64,000 nucleotides of DNA, taken from positions 59,030,911 to 59,094,910 of the forward strand of contig NC_021677.1 in the NCBI RefSeq assembly GCF_000247815.1, given 5' to 3'. The notes below the pieces were generated by a model that saw nothing but the letters and a program-made list of their open reading frames with translations, ran no database searches and was not told the origin of the DNA. Position numbers and translations under genes: made by a program. Source of the DNA: Ficedula albicollis (lineage: Eukaryota; Chordata; Aves; Passeriformes; Muscicapidae). The stretch's first letter is position 1; the number at the start of each line of letters is the position of its first letter. Below, one piece after another: positions 39,915-52,764 of this stretch.

Positions 39915-40263
39915 AGGGCCAGTTTTGATTGTCCCCATTTTCTGTGACATTGCTGGTGATAAGCTGTTCTGGAATCACAAGGGGCTCACCATCTTGCACA
40001 GCTCACTAATATATAAGGTGTATTTGTATTTATTTTTGTAATATAGGAATTTCATTTATGATTTGGAAATAATACCAAAGAAACCCCAAAGAAAGCATCC
40101 CAGGACACATGAGAAATACTTAAAAGATTTACATGTGGCACTGAAACCTCAAAGCATCACCACAAATAATTTAACATATAATACATGAAATGCACACTTC
40201 TCATATCATGAGCAAAAATGTCTTTGTGAATGAAATATAGGTGTATTTTAACAACCAAAAGCA

Positions 40264-40330
40264 ATCATAGAATCATAGAGTGCTTTGGGCTGGTAGGGAC
40301 CTTTAAGATCATGTAGTTCCAGTTCCCTGG
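40264..40330 (-). mobile_element. CR1 LINE 3' fragment
   Basis: 'atcatagaatcatagagtgc' then 'gggctggtagggacctttaa' and 'gatcatgtagttccagttcc' form the antisense CR1 3' end, cut off after about 65 bp. Confidence 0.88.
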
Positions 40331-43300
40331 TCACTTATGAGGTTTAGTGATCTGTAATACTCAAGAGCTGGTGACAATGAACACAGCAAAAACAGAAGTT
40401 TATTATCATAAATACTGAAGGAATAACAACAAAGAACCAGAGACTGGAACTGGTAGCTTTTATTATTTTGTTTATATCTTAGCATGTGTTGAAGAGATTA
40501 TTTGGAGCTTAATAGACAGCACAAATAGACAAGGCAGGATCTCTCTGGATGTTTCTGGGTGCCCCAGTGGGCGTTTAAGTCTAGAGATGTGCCACAGTGT
40601 GCTCAGGCTGTTCCTACTCAAGCTCAGAACCTAGGCCAAAAGTAGATCAGAAATTACAATTGTGCCAGACTTGCAGCCAAATTCTCTACGGCTCCATGGC
40701 TGCCTTTAAAATGAGAAAAGTTCAACTGGTGGAGTGCTAATAAAATATTGTCCTACTGCTAAACCATAAACAGACTGTAAAGTGGGAATTCACACAGTGA
40801 AATGGTGAAAATTCAACAAAGGGTACGGTGACTCTTCTTCAGTTATTTGAAGACTATTTATTCTCAAACTTCTCCTTGAAATAAAAGTAAGATGGGGAGT
40901 CAGAGAGAAGGGAGCAGATGCTGCTGACATGGAGGAAGTGGCAACTCTTCCATTATGGAGCAGCAAGGGAAGAGTGGAGCCAAGCAGGGACTGGCAACAG
41001 ATCCTTAGGAAAAGACAGAGGAGAGTTGTTTTTATCTCACTGCAGACACAGAATCACTGGAAAGGTGGCACCTTGATAAAATATGAAGAGAATTGTTACT
41101 CACCTCTTTCTCCTCTTCCTGAGCATTGCCTCTAAAATTTCTGTTCGGTTGGGTTTTTTTCCCCCTCAGGCTGCATTCTGGTGATGTCAGATTTCACAAA
41201 AAACCAAAATATTTTCTGGAACAACTGACATAATGACATGAAATCATATATTTCATAAAATTCAAAGGACAGGCTGATGGTTTAGGTTGTGTCCTGTTTT
41301 CAGATATATTCCTTTTAAACTATTTTTATTTGAAATTTTATGTCCTTTACACAATAGAAAATGCAATTAGGATTCAGCCCAATAATTATAATTCACATTG
41401 CAGAATAAATGATAGGCATAGAAATATCAGTTCTAGTTATGTTAAATGAATGTAAGCAGCATCAGAATCAAGCCCAAATGTAAACATTAATTTTTAACTT
41501 TTGTGTTTAGTATAGGTCATGGGCCAAGCTGAATAACAAAGTAACAATTACATAATGCATTCACTGCACTGGAAAATTGACAAAAATATCTCACTTCTAC
41601 CTGACTAAATATTGGCCTTAAACTCTGTAAATATTGTGGGCTTTTTTCATTTCAGCAGTCTGAGACCTGACCTTTGCTGTCAGTTCCATGTTCAAAACAC
41701 CATTATCACATTACAAATCATGAGACAGAATGAACCTGTGTTTTTCTTTTCTTCTTCCACAATTATTCTGAACATTGAAAACAGACGCTGTTTTTTGAGC
41801 TATATAAAATAAAAGGCATTTGAAATGTGCACACTTTCTGATTTTTAATTAAATTATCAATGGAATACTGTGTGTAAGATGAGAGGAGTTCGATTAGGAA
41901 TTGAATAGCAGTCAAGTCAGGAAATCATCTTTCTATAACACTGATCTTCTAGAAACTGGGTTTAATTTCTCATAATCAAAGTGTACCAAATACCAGGTAA
42001 GACACTGAAATCCAGCAATGTATTCTAGCAGGACCAGCTCTTGGTCAAACACAATCCTCTCACAGTAAATGTGGCTGCAGTCCCAATTCCCCTATCCCAA
42101 GGAAGCACACATTTCCAGAGTGGGCAAAACAGGGTAAATATATTGATGTTTTTAAGCTAAGTCTGATAATTTCAGAATGTTGAGTCAAAGGTATTTTTTT
42201 CAGTGAAGATCCATCAGTTTAATTCCTTTTCACCATCAGAGTTCTTTGCCATACAGACTCACACAGGCTGATAAAGGAGTTTAACTTGGCTGTCTGATAC
42301 CCTGTGCAGAATAAACAACTGCCAGATCCCAGCAGGAAGATCTCAGCCTGTCAAAGCCTGGCTTAGATGCTGAGAGCATGGACAGCTCTCCTGCTCTGCT
42401 GCTCTTCCTGCACTGTCCAAAACTACTCCATACTTTGCTGTGGTCACCTTGCAAATCAGCTTTCATTTCCTCCCTTCTGAGAAACCAGAAATAATCCCAG
42501 TTCCTTTAGAGAGAGATGTTGCTCCCTGTTAGCATTGAAAAGCTTGGAGGGTGTATCAGAACAGGTTAAAATTATCAAAATTCAGAAGCGAACTCTGTTT
42601 TTGTGCAAAAAATAGAGTAAAGCAGAATGTATCAGAGGTTATGACTGTGATTTAATCTGGTTACTTGTAACTCTAATTCTCATTCTTATTTGCTCAGACT
42701 GTGGGTTTCAAGGGTGAAGATTTCCTCTGGTATTTGCGTGTTGCCCTTTGAAACACTCCCCAGTCCCAGTGTATGAAGAGGGGCTGTGACCCTGCTTTTG
42801 GTGTGGACCTTCACATCCACTCTGACAGCTAAACAAGCACAAACCTTGCAAGGAGGAATCCTCTTGCCTGCAATTGTCTTGGAAAAAATGCACTTCAGCT
42901 GACCAGAGATTGTGTCCTGGGGAATGAAAACTCTGACACAGCCCAGAGTCAAAGACGAGTTTAGAATACAAATGTTAATTTAACCTTAACTTTATGCTAA
43001 TGAGTGCTTACAAACACACACCATTGCCAGAAGAAGATGCATCACTTTCTTGGCATTTCCATGGCCTGAATACTGAATCAGCTCCTGGGTAGTTGGCTTG
43101 ATAAATTTGATTCATTGCACAAGCTGGAGAACTGTGGCCAAGGAAAACTTTTGCAATTATCACTTTCCCTAAGAGAGGGAGAAAAGACAATTAATGGTTC
43201 GAATTCTAGTTTGGCAGTGCAGACAGGATAACACAACAGTGATGTCAATGCAATAACAGGCAGGCTGAATCTTGGTCTGGCAAATGAATATCCTAATATA

Positions 43301-44447
43301 CATGTAGTATATATTAATAAAAATCAATATTTTATCTATATCGTGATCCTGGGTTTATTCTTTAATTAATTAAAAATATACTTCAACAGCAAAAAAAAAA
43401 GTGATTGCACTGTGAAATCTGACATTTATAGCTGGCTAATGTTTTAAACCTGTGAAATCCAAAGTACAAGTAATTTCATAAGGACTGGAACCTGTGAGGC
43501 CAGATACCCTTTGGATTTGTGTCAAAAATATTTCATTATTTTTAAGACTTCCTTACTTTTTTTCAAATTTAATTGAAATTGGACCAATCCCAAACCACTG
43601 CAGGGACAGAATCACACAGCTAATTGGTGTCATGAGAACATCAGACACTAGTTATTTAGTTAATCAAGTTATTTCTCACTCTTCAAACTCCTGCCTGGGA
43701 ATTACTCCAGGTAGCCAAGGCCCTTTGTGGAGCTTCCTAAAATGCCAAGATGCCACTGGGAAAGAATTCAGCAGTGCTTCAGAGCTTCTTTCAAGGTTGC
43801 ATGTGCCACCCCATGGCCATTTACAGTATCTACAAACTGTCCTTGCAGCAGGAATTATTCCAGCCAGACAGCTCATATTTCACCAGATCTCTCCAAACTT
43901 TGATTCATGCTCGAAAGACTTGTCAGGATCCTTCTGCCTTAGAGTATTGTAGTATTGTTTCAGAAATTCTGTTTTGAGACATTCACATAAGCTTACACTG
44001 CTACAGAGAATGGCCAGAAATCATTATTTGATTGAGACCATGTCTTAGACATTTAAGGAAATTTAAGCAGCATGAAAATATAACTATAAAATAGCATAAA
44101 ATATACCATAAGTTGTATGATAAGGGATGGTATGCAGGGATAGTAAAGAACAGTGAATAAGAAACCAGTTTGTGGTGTCATGATTCCAGCAGAATGAGAG
44201 TCAGGTACAAGAAAATCAGACCATTAACTGGGGAACAGGATCTTTTTCCTGTATGCTCATTTAGAATTTAACATCTGTGTAGCACTGGCAGGAAGGACAT
44301 GGTAATAGCAAAATGATGTTGCGTTTAAATGAATACAAATGAAAATTGTTTAAAAAATGGCTCAAGAAACCACTGAGGCAATCTGTTCCACTGGCAGTAA
44401 ATACAGTGCTGCAGATGTTACTGTGGGGTTTTCCAAACTAGTCCTGC
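40331..44447. other. Non-coding DNA; possible LTR remnant at its left
   Basis: About 40385-40660 has an antisense AATAAA (plus-strand 'tttatt' near 40401) and a composition that recalls an avian LTR, but I cannot match it to a family. The remaining DNA is AT-rich, with frames of at most 152 codons (43494-43952 plus) and no domain. Confidence 0.4.
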
Positions 44448-44482
44448 ACCAGTCCCCCCAAACACTAGTGGGGGGCACTGGT
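44448..44482. repeat. Short inverted repeat
   Basis: The arm 'accagtcccccc' pairs with 'ggggggcactggt', with one unpaired base and a short centre containing actagt. It could form a GC-rich hairpin of about 12 base pairs. No run of T follows, and nothing nearby gives it a role. Confidence 0.8.
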
Positions 44483-44787
44483 GGGAAGTGAGTGTGGAGA
44501 CAATTTGGAACAAAAAGAGGAAAGAGCAATGTAAGAAAAAGGTGATAGTGGGGAGAAAAAGACAAGAATAGACATCCTGACCGTTTGAAGTTTACACACA
44601 GCACAGCATTCACTGAGCTCCACGGACTGTGGTTAACACAACATCCATAATGCTGTTTTTCATTGTCATCATGAGATTACTTGTAAGACTTTCTTTTCTT
44701 TTGTCTCTTTATAATCAGTAAGAGGAGTTCATGTTCAGAATTATCAAAAAAGTCCCCAAAACAAAACCCAACTGAGTTATTTTCCTC

Positions 44788-44902
44788 AGGGACACCTTTC
44801 ACTATCCCAGGCTGCTCCAAGCCCCATCCAACCTGGCCTGGGGCACTGCCAGGGATGGAGCAGCCACAACTTCTCTGGGCAACCTGTGTGAGAGTCTCAG
44901 CA
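44788..44902 (-). mobile_element. CR1 LINE fragment lacking its 3' tail
   Basis: 'gggacacctttcactatccc', 'gccccatccaacctggcctg', 'gcagccacaacttctctggg' and 'caacctgtgtgagagtctca' match the interior of the CR1 3' region in reverse. The last 60-70 bp with the tail repeats, seen in the other copies, is missing. That implies a deletion after insertion. Confidence 0.92.
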
Positions 44903-47101
44903 CCCCAAATCCCCAAGCAAATAAAACAAAACCCTCTAAAAAGTCCCAAAACATAATTATACCATTAAGTGAAATGCTTCATCTCCGAATGGGAATGCTC
45001 TGGAGCCCAGGGAATTTGTTTTGATCTTGGCAGCTGAAATGTTCTGAGCTCAGAACCTGCTGTCCCCCAGGGAAATGCAATTTTGCTTTCCAGATTGAAA
45101 AGGTCTTTTTGGTCCCCTCAAGCTCTCAGCTTACATATAAAATAAACTTTTACATGCTTATGGTAGATGCACTTAAAAAAAGATGAAAAGCACGGTCTTT
45201 ACTAGAATTGTAACAGTACAGTCACAAATATCCAATATGAAATCATGAAAATTTCAAAGTTGAGATTCAGCCAGAAAATGCTGTGACTTACTTGAACAGG
45301 TAAAATCCACCTCGTGACTGTCCTGACACGCACGTGCTGTACTGTGCTACAATGAAATGCAATATCTGGATGGGATTTGACTTATTTCTGAAGGTCAAGA
45401 GCCATGGATACACCAACCATAGGGACTTCAGGGGTCTTCAAGCCACCTCTGTCTGGCTAAAACTTTTTGATAATCTTCAGTTACTTGCTGCATTGCAAAA
45501 TATTTCTGTTCTTATAATCATAAAGTTAAGCAGGCCAATGGTACATTAAATGCCTTGTAGAGCTTAGGCATTTACTCTGCTACACTGAAAACTTCTTTCT
45601 ACAGAAATACTTGAAACTTCTTCAATTTCAGCCTCAGCATTTGATTGGGCACTCTAAATATACATTTCATTTTCATTCCCATGATACTCTTTAGTCTGAA
45701 GTCTCCGGTAAGGAATCATGATTGAATTATACATGAACAACCCACGAGCAGAAATGCATGCAGAGAAGAAGTTAATAGTATTTCTTCTCCTTTTGCACTG
45801 ATTTTTTTTCCCATTCTTTCTGCATTACTTTATTCTTTTTCCCACTCAGAAAAAAAGAATCACAAGCATTACCTCTAGCCTATTTCATTACATTACAGCT
45901 TTGCTCTCTTGAGTGGAGCCAGATAAATTTACTTTATTTTATTCGAGGGCTGCAATCCAAGTTGAGCACTAAATACCAATATCTAATCACATTGTGTTCC
46001 TTTTCTCTTTTTGCAGTGTCATATTTTCAATTTGTTTAAATCCTTCTAAACCAGTCTTGGTTTGCAAATCCCTACAATAGTTTCTACAGTCAAACTTGAG
46101 AAAAAACTCCCATTCTTCCACCTGATTCTATAAGATTACTTAAAGAATTTGTGGTTATCAGTCAACTTCAAAAGAGAATCATCCTTCCCCAGCCTTTCAA
46201 TTAATGGAAAGTTTTCTTTAAAAGAATGAGCTGTGAAAACCAACATAATTACTGCAGCTATTAATAATGTTCTTTCTCAAAAATGGTTATGTGCTAAGAT
46301 TACTCATCCAAAACCCTTTGGTTTGGCTTTCATCCCTACAAGGCTGATCTATTAATTTCTCCTTGCCAGAACAAAATGATCCTTGGCCCAAGAGAGAGTG
46401 GCATTAAAAGCAAGCAGAATTCTATTTATAAACAACCTCAAATGCAAGCTGTAAGTACAGGAGTACCTGCAGCTCCAGCAAACATCCCTGAACAGGGAAG
46501 GAAGGCACACCTGAGGTGGACAAGCTTGGAGTATTCAAGCAGAAAACAGCCCTTGAAATACTGCCAGTCTAAATTTGAATCTCCTCTCAACCGAGAGTCA
46601 AGGTTGTTCATACAAAGGTTATGTAAGTGACTTTCAATGCTTCCCCACAAGAAAGGATGTGTAGGAACTTAAAATAATCAAACTGCTGTTGTTATAAAGC
46701 AGTTGGATAGATTGCTTGTTCTTTTATATTTCCTTTTTAAAATCAAGGCCTTCATATATAGAAAGAAAAGAAAAGGGCAACAAAAAATCCATTGTGGCTC
46801 AAAGCTTCATCTCCCACCAAGAGGAGGAGAGCAGAGGGAGTGATTCTTTTCTTGCCAGCTGTCTCTAAGTGGAGCCTGTGGAACAGTGATGCTTCAAAAC
46901 ACTCCAGACCCTTGTAATAAATTTGTCTTGTTAAAAGTTATTAACTCGGAATCATAAGAAACAGCTTCTAGTTTGAAGTATTTGTTTACCACGGATTATT
47001 TAATAAGTCTTCTTCAAAGTGACTGTTTCCCACTGTTTCCAATTATGCCAACAAGAATTGTACTACCAAAATAAAGCTTTTCTTCATTTCTACTTTGAAA
47101 A
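44903..47101. other. Non-coding unique DNA, no gene seen
   Basis: AT-rich, with no named repeat. Pyrimidine-rich tracts near 45790-45850 are the only notable texture. Confidence 0.55.
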
Positions 47102-47320
47102 GTTTTAAAATTCTGCCTGGAGCAACAACAACAACAACAACAACAACAGATAAATGATGTAATTTTAATTTTTTTTAACAACAACAACAACAACAACAAC
47201 AAGAACAACAACAGATAAATGATGTAATTTTAATATTTTTTGTTTTAAAATTCTGCCTGGAGCAACAACAACAACAACAACAACAACAGATAAATGATGT
47301 AATTTTAATTTTTTTTAATA
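47102..47320. repeat. CAA microsatellite inside a duplicated unit
   Basis: A unit made of a leader 'gttttaaaattctgcctgga', a CAA run and a trailer 'gataaatgatgtaattttaa' occurs at 47102-47179 and again at 47242-47320. The offset is 140, each CAA run is 26 bp, and the two copies look identical. A middle copy (47178-47241) lacks the leader and has a longer, interrupted CAA run. Unequal exchange or slippage between microsatellite tracts would explain this. Confidence 0.95.
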
Positions 47321-49202
47321 AACTACAAATTCAGCAAAAATAATGATTACAGGAAGGTTGTCTGGATTTTTTTTTTGTTTATTTTTAATTTTTTATAAGT
47401 CTGATTCCACTGTAACTGGGTATAGTGATTCTAAAATGTGGTTATACTGATCCCATACTGATCCACAACCCTGAGCTTCATTTTGACCCATGAGCTTCCA
47501 AGTCTTGCTGGTGTCCAGCCCTGGATCTGTGACAACACTGACACTCTCCACATGCCCCATTACTGGAGGATTCTCTGTAGACTTCGTGCTGGCCATTGAT
47601 TTTAGATTAATTTGACTTGGAAGTCCTAAACCAGAGTTGACAATGACAAGAAGTCATAAAGTTCCCATTGGAATTACAGGCAACCCTTCCCCTTCAAAAA
47701 ACACACTTTAAAAACCCCACAAACTCATAGCACTTTGCTGGATCTCTATTTTTTTAAAGGCCCAGAAAACTCCTTAATTCTTCCAAGCATTTCTCCAATA
47801 TGACTGTTCACTAAACATGCTATTTCAGTTTTCTGTTCCAGAATGTTATTCTTTCCTCTAGATGATTTAGTTTTTTGTAAGACTGCCCTTTCAAGAATGC
47901 ATTTTCAGTGTCTTCCTTACCATGAACATGCATGAACTGAAGTTTCAGTTTCTAGATTATTACTCCTTAGAGATTTATTATTTCAAATAAATAATGTTTC
48001 ATCCAACATTTGCATCTTGTTCAATTCACATTTCAGCTGATAAAAAAACCTCATTAGGATCCAGAAACAAGGGTTTACAATAAAACCCAGCAGGAAAATG
48101 ATCTTGTTTATGCATCTCCAAAAGATCAGCTCTCTCTATATGTGCACTAAAAAGTATAAAAATACCATACAATTTTAAAGACCACTTAGTCCACTCTGCC
48201 TATACTTCTCAATGTGAATATTATTTGAAATGTTCAAATATGCAGTTTCTACAGGCACTTCTGACATAGAGATGAGGTGACTGAAGGACATTTTTGCTTC
48301 CTAGATATTACCTGATCCACATGTGGCAGGAGCCTGCACCAACAGAGTCCTTGGTCTCTGCACCTTCCCTCCAAAAAATCTGTTGACTCTTCATCAAAGC
48401 ACTTTTAGGGGTCCTATTTGTGTAGTCAGCAAGATTTTCTGGTTCTATTTTATAGATTCATGGGCAAAGGTTCCTGTTTTGATGCAGTTCCTTTTAAGAG
48501 CCCTTTGGTCAAAGCTCCTACCTGAGGGTTGAAGTATTTGATGGAAATAGTTATGAACCCAGCAAACTGAAACTGGAAATGGATCCCCTGCAACACATGA
48601 AGTGTTCTAGAAACTTGGTTGTTGATTTTGCTGAAGAAGAGTGAACAGTGACATCATGAATGTAAAAATTATTAATTGTTTTCTGTTTCCACTCAAAATG
48701 TATGGATAGCATTTGGAAGATTTTTTTTTTTTTGTTACAGATGAAGATAAATCAAGAAAAAATGTTAGATTCTCTAAAATCTGCTTAGAAATGCAGTCAT
48801 TATTTACATTTCCATTTACAACTGAACAGTCTTGATTTACATTTAAATTAAGTACTCATTATACTAAGGCACTGAAGATTAAAAATAAGTGTATTAATAA
48901 ATCCCACTGATATGTATGTTCTGTCCTTTTTGACACGACTTCATCTGTGGGGAGGAGTCTGGAGTACACAAAGATGAGCCCTGGGGAGTTTTGACACAGA
49001 CTGAGATGCTCAGGGCTGTGTATTTTGGATATGACTCCAAATCGTGCCAGTTGGTAGAAAATTTTTATTAGAACGAGAGAAAAATGAAACCATTTATATA
49101 AATCCGTGGTAATAATGAGAATTATCGTGATAAAAATGCGTGATAAAAAATCCTGAGTTTGGAAGGCTGACCTCTTGCAAATTCTGCAGAGTAGGTAAGC
49201 CC
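47321..49202. other. Non-coding unique DNA, no gene seen
   Basis: AT-rich, with a T13 run at 48721-48733 and nothing else assignable. Confidence 0.55.
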
Positions 49203-49320
49203 TGTGAATGTTTTAAACAATCCAGTTTTAATCTAACGTAGCACTGCAAATGCTGGAGAGCCTGCAGGCTTGTGAATGTTTTAAACAATCCAGTTTTAAT
49301 CTGCTGGAGAGCCTGCAGGC
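49203..49320. repeat. Tandem duplication, 68-bp unit, second copy shortened
   Basis: 'tgtgaatgttttaaacaatc' occurs at 49203 and 49271, and both copies end in 'gctggagagcctgcaggc'. The second copy has lost an internal 17 bp (the bases from 49235 in copy one), giving 67 versus 50 bp. Otherwise the copies appear identical. Confidence 0.93.
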
Positions 49321-49725
49321 AAACAGGCAGATCACTCAAATGTAAAAACAAATTTGACTGGAGTCTGAACAATGCTGGCCTCTGTTGTGAGCTACAGCTT
49401 TCTTTTGACATGGAAAGAGAAAATGCATTTTGCCAAGAGGGGATTAGCTTGGAAAGCCTCTGTAAATGATACTGTGATGAAAATAAACAGTTCCACAGCT
49501 GGGCAGGAGGAACCTCCGAGATCACTGATCCTGCTGTCAGGAGTGCTCGTTAGCTTTTGGCTGCAGCCCATGCCCTGGCCTGGGGAACGGTGAGAAGGAA
49601 ACCACTGATGTCGATCTTTTCTCTCCACGATGACACTGCAGCTCTTTGCAGTCAGTGCCACTTCAGTTTGTGGTGTCCTGGCTAGGAAAGGGTCATTGCT
49701 GGAAATGCTCTGCTCCCTTTACACT

Positions 49726-49791
49726 TTACACTCTCTCATGCTTGGACTCAGCAAGGTGTACTTACACAAAGCATAAAGATGAAGTAAAAAC
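49726..49791. repeat. Unnamed dispersed repeat, copy 1
   Basis: 'cttggactcagcaaggtgta' and 'cttacacaaagcataaagat' and then 'gaagtaaaaac' match copy 2 at 52168-52231 with few changes. I do not recognise the family. Confidence 0.75.
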
Positions 49792-50280
49792 TGACTTGCA
49801 CTTTGTCAGCTCTAGTTGCTCATTCTTGCCTTTCCTTACTTATCATCATGCTCCAATTTCTCTCTCCCTGTCTTTTTTTAACAGGTTTGAAGGTTCACAG
49901 TGATTTGGTCTCATTCACCCTTATCAGCATCTCCTGCTCTGGCTGCTTTTATTTTGCTGTCAGTATCTCCCTCTGCCTTCTTTCCCACATTCCCTCCCAA
50001 GGGAAAATGGAAATTTCATCTCTCTGTTGGGGTGTGAAGAGTCAGGGAATACAGAAATCCACTTGGTCTTCTTCTAGAAAAAGGCATTCACATGTTTCTT
50101 CTCCCTTTATCTGCCAGATTTTCCATCACAGAGCTTTTGTTGGTTCTGGACCAGCTTCCAATTCAATGGTTAGCATGGGGGGAAAGTAATTTTTTATAGG
50201 AGGTAATTTGAAATATAAGAGCCTAAAAAAAAGACAGGATAAAACTTCCTTCTGAAAAGGAGTTTACATCTCCAAGTTAT
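49792..50280. other. Non-coding DNA, no gene seen
   Basis: Pyrimidine-rich near 49800-50000. The 128-codon frame at 49803-50189 plus has no recognisable domain. Confidence 0.5.
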
Positions 50281-50397
50281 ATAAAAAAAATCAAAACAGA
50301 CAGAAAAACCCCAAAACCCAACAAAAAACCCCCCCAAAACAAAATAAAGCATAACAAAACAAACAAACAACAAAACAAAACAACAAAAAAACCCCAC
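50281..50397. repeat. A/C-only low-complexity tract
   Basis: More than 100 bp made almost entirely of A and C in CAAAA, CAAA and C-run words. On the minus strand it yields spurious Phe/Cys/Val-rich frames. It is a degenerate purine/pyrimidine-asymmetric simple repeat. Confidence 0.85.
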
Positions 50398-52146
50398 ATG
50401 GCAATCCTTTCACGTAATACTGAAGCTGAGACAAAAGTCTGCAGGTACAAGAAAATAAAAGCCCCTTTTTATTAGGAAAAATCTCAGAAAACATTTGGAA
50501 ATGAACGACTTATGTATATGCAGAAAACGTTGACAGCTAAGCAAATCCAAATAATGTTTCAGCCTTGATACTTATAAATTAAAGTTACATTTTTTCCTTG
50601 TTGTTGTTCAACAGCTCTATAAATTCCCTACTTATTGGATATATTTATATGCCATATTATTTAAAGACCATACATTAGACCAGTTAGAAGAAAAGCAAAA
50701 AGGAATGTCCTAAGAAGGACACGAGGCTCACCTCCATAGTTTTCATCAGGTTATTTTTCAGCCAAAGTAGGTTGAACTTTTGTAGAGCTTCCAGATTTTC
50801 AATCCTGGTAATTTCACTGCAATAACAATAAAACCTCTGCAAATTTACACATTTTTGAAGACCATCTATTTTCTATTTTCTCAGAAGAACTGTTACTTTG
50901 CAGCACTGAAAACAAAATGCCACTTCATTTTATCAAAATGTTAATAACTTGCACAGAAAGTTGTTTGGTAGATCCAAATAATTTGGGATCCCACTCTCTC
51001 TGCAGAATTCTGAGAAAGCTTTTCAATCAAGGCAACAAAGTAGTAGCAGCTACAGCAATTCAAGATAGGTAATTATATGTTTTAAAATAAAGCATTATTT
51101 TCATATAAATGTCCTGTATCTAACCAGTTTCCTGCAGAAGGTTTCAATTTAATTATTTTTTTAAAAAAATATTGTTTCAAATGAGAGACAAAAAATCCAG
51201 AAAGAGGTTCTAAATTACAGAACCTTCTAATAAGTAATATTTGATCCATATATAAAATTGTATTTTTCAATACTTCAGTGAAAAAGTACCAGATCCTGAT
51301 TGCTTTGAACTGTGCCTTCTTCCTCGAACAGAAGGAAGGAGTGCTTGTGAAAGAATATATGATTATTGTTGTAAGGTGCTGGAAATTGTATAAATTTGTC
51401 TGGAAAGGAAACTCATATTTCACTTCCCATTAAGCAGCACAGGAATTCAAAACTCATAGAGCAACAGGTGGGTCTGAAACCCTTTGAATACTTTATCCAA
51501 GGAAAATGTTACATGTACATAAATATATTTATATATTTGAGGACTATTTTGTGCATACAAACTCGGGATAATCTGAGAAAACCAATTCTCTTTTTTATCC
51601 CTCTTGATCAACGTCCTCATAAAACAATCCATTACATCTGTACTGGAAATGCAAATATTATTCTATTTATGTCCATGCTGTAAAAAAATGCATTATGCAG
51701 TAGAACATATTAGTGTCATTACAGCCAATCAAAGGGAGCTGATTAACATCAGATGTGCCTTTTAAAACTTTCTCTGCACTATAATGTGCTGGGTTTGCAA
51801 TTTTGGCCCTCTTTAGTATATAGCAATTAAGTAGATATTTTTCTGCTCCCAAAGCACATTTGAAAAGTATTACAGGAGCACTTTATACCATGCCCCAAAA
51901 TCTTCCACCTAAGATGGCACCTTCCATCTCAAATAAAATATTTTACAATTATTTTGAAACATTCTTCCAAAAAATAATTTTCAATTATTACATTGCAGAA
52001 TCTGTATTCCTAATAGAATTACAATGGGGATCACAATAATACAGATTTGAAATTTGTTGGAGTGCTCTACTGCCTTTGTAATAAGCTTTTTTCTTCAATT
52101 CCAAAGGTCCAGAAAAGAATATAGTAAAAGCCCTTTTGGCTGTCTT
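50398..52146. other. Non-coding unique DNA, no gene seen
   Basis: AT-rich, frames up to 113 codons, no recognised repeat. Confidence 0.5.
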
Positions 52147-52231
52147 CATAAGGAAGGGTGAGGAATTGCACTCACTTATCCTTGGACTCAGTAAGATGTA
52201 TTTACACAAAGCATAAAGATGAAGTAAAAAC
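52147..52231. repeat. Unnamed dispersed repeat, copy 2
   Basis: The left part ('cataaggaagggtgaggaat' onward) matches copy 3 at 52838. The right part ('cttggactcagtaagatgta' through 'gaagtaaaaac') matches copy 1 at 49741. It is the fullest copy in the window and links the other two. Confidence 0.78.
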
Positions 52232-52499
52232 AAACCAGAAAGAGCTCATAATCCCCCACAAAACCTTAATAAAGGCCCTTCTGCATATGTGAAAAAATCT
52301 ACCAAAGTATAATTGAGAGTATAAAATTCTCTGCCAGAAAATTTTGAAGTAATCACACAGCTGCTATGATTAATCTTCAGAATGAACACTTATTAGCAAT
52401 GAGTGGGATTCTTGCAGCAGGTTTTGTTTGTTTTTTTTTTCCTTTTGCTCCACTTACATGGTGTATTAACCACACTACACATAAACTACACCCTGAATA

Positions 52500-52764
52500 A
52501 ACCTTCCACCAGATTAGGTTGTTCCAAGCCCCATCCAAACTGTCCTGGACATTTCCAGGGATGGGGCAGCCACAGCTTCTCTGGGCAGGGCCTCACCAGC
52601 CCCACAGCAAAAAATTTCTTCCTAATTTCCAATATAACCCTGCCCTCTGTTGGTTTAAAGCCTTTCCCTCTTGTCCTGTCACTCCAAACCCTTGTCAAAA
52701 GTTTCTCTCCAGCTCTCTTGTAGGTCCTTGAGACACTGAAATGTTATTTAAGATCTCCCTGGAG
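52500..52764 (-). mobile_element. CR1 LINE, first part, split by an insertion
   Basis: An antisense CR1 that starts inside the 3' region ('ccttccaccagattaggttg') without its tail. It runs through 'gcagccacagcttctctggg', 'cctgccctctgttggtttaa' and 'cccttgtcaaaagtttctct' to 'tctccctggag' at 52754-52764. The next part of the CR1 consensus is missing here but reappears at 53646, so one CR1 is interrupted by 881 bp of foreign DNA. Confidence 0.93.

Noticed and set aside
47014..47211. Poly-leucine and poly-cysteine frame on the minus strand
   Set aside because: It is the reverse reading of the CAA microsatellites.
50194..50494. Phe/Cys/Val-rich minus-strand frames that look like a membrane protein
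   Set aside because: They read through the A/C-only low-complexity tract.
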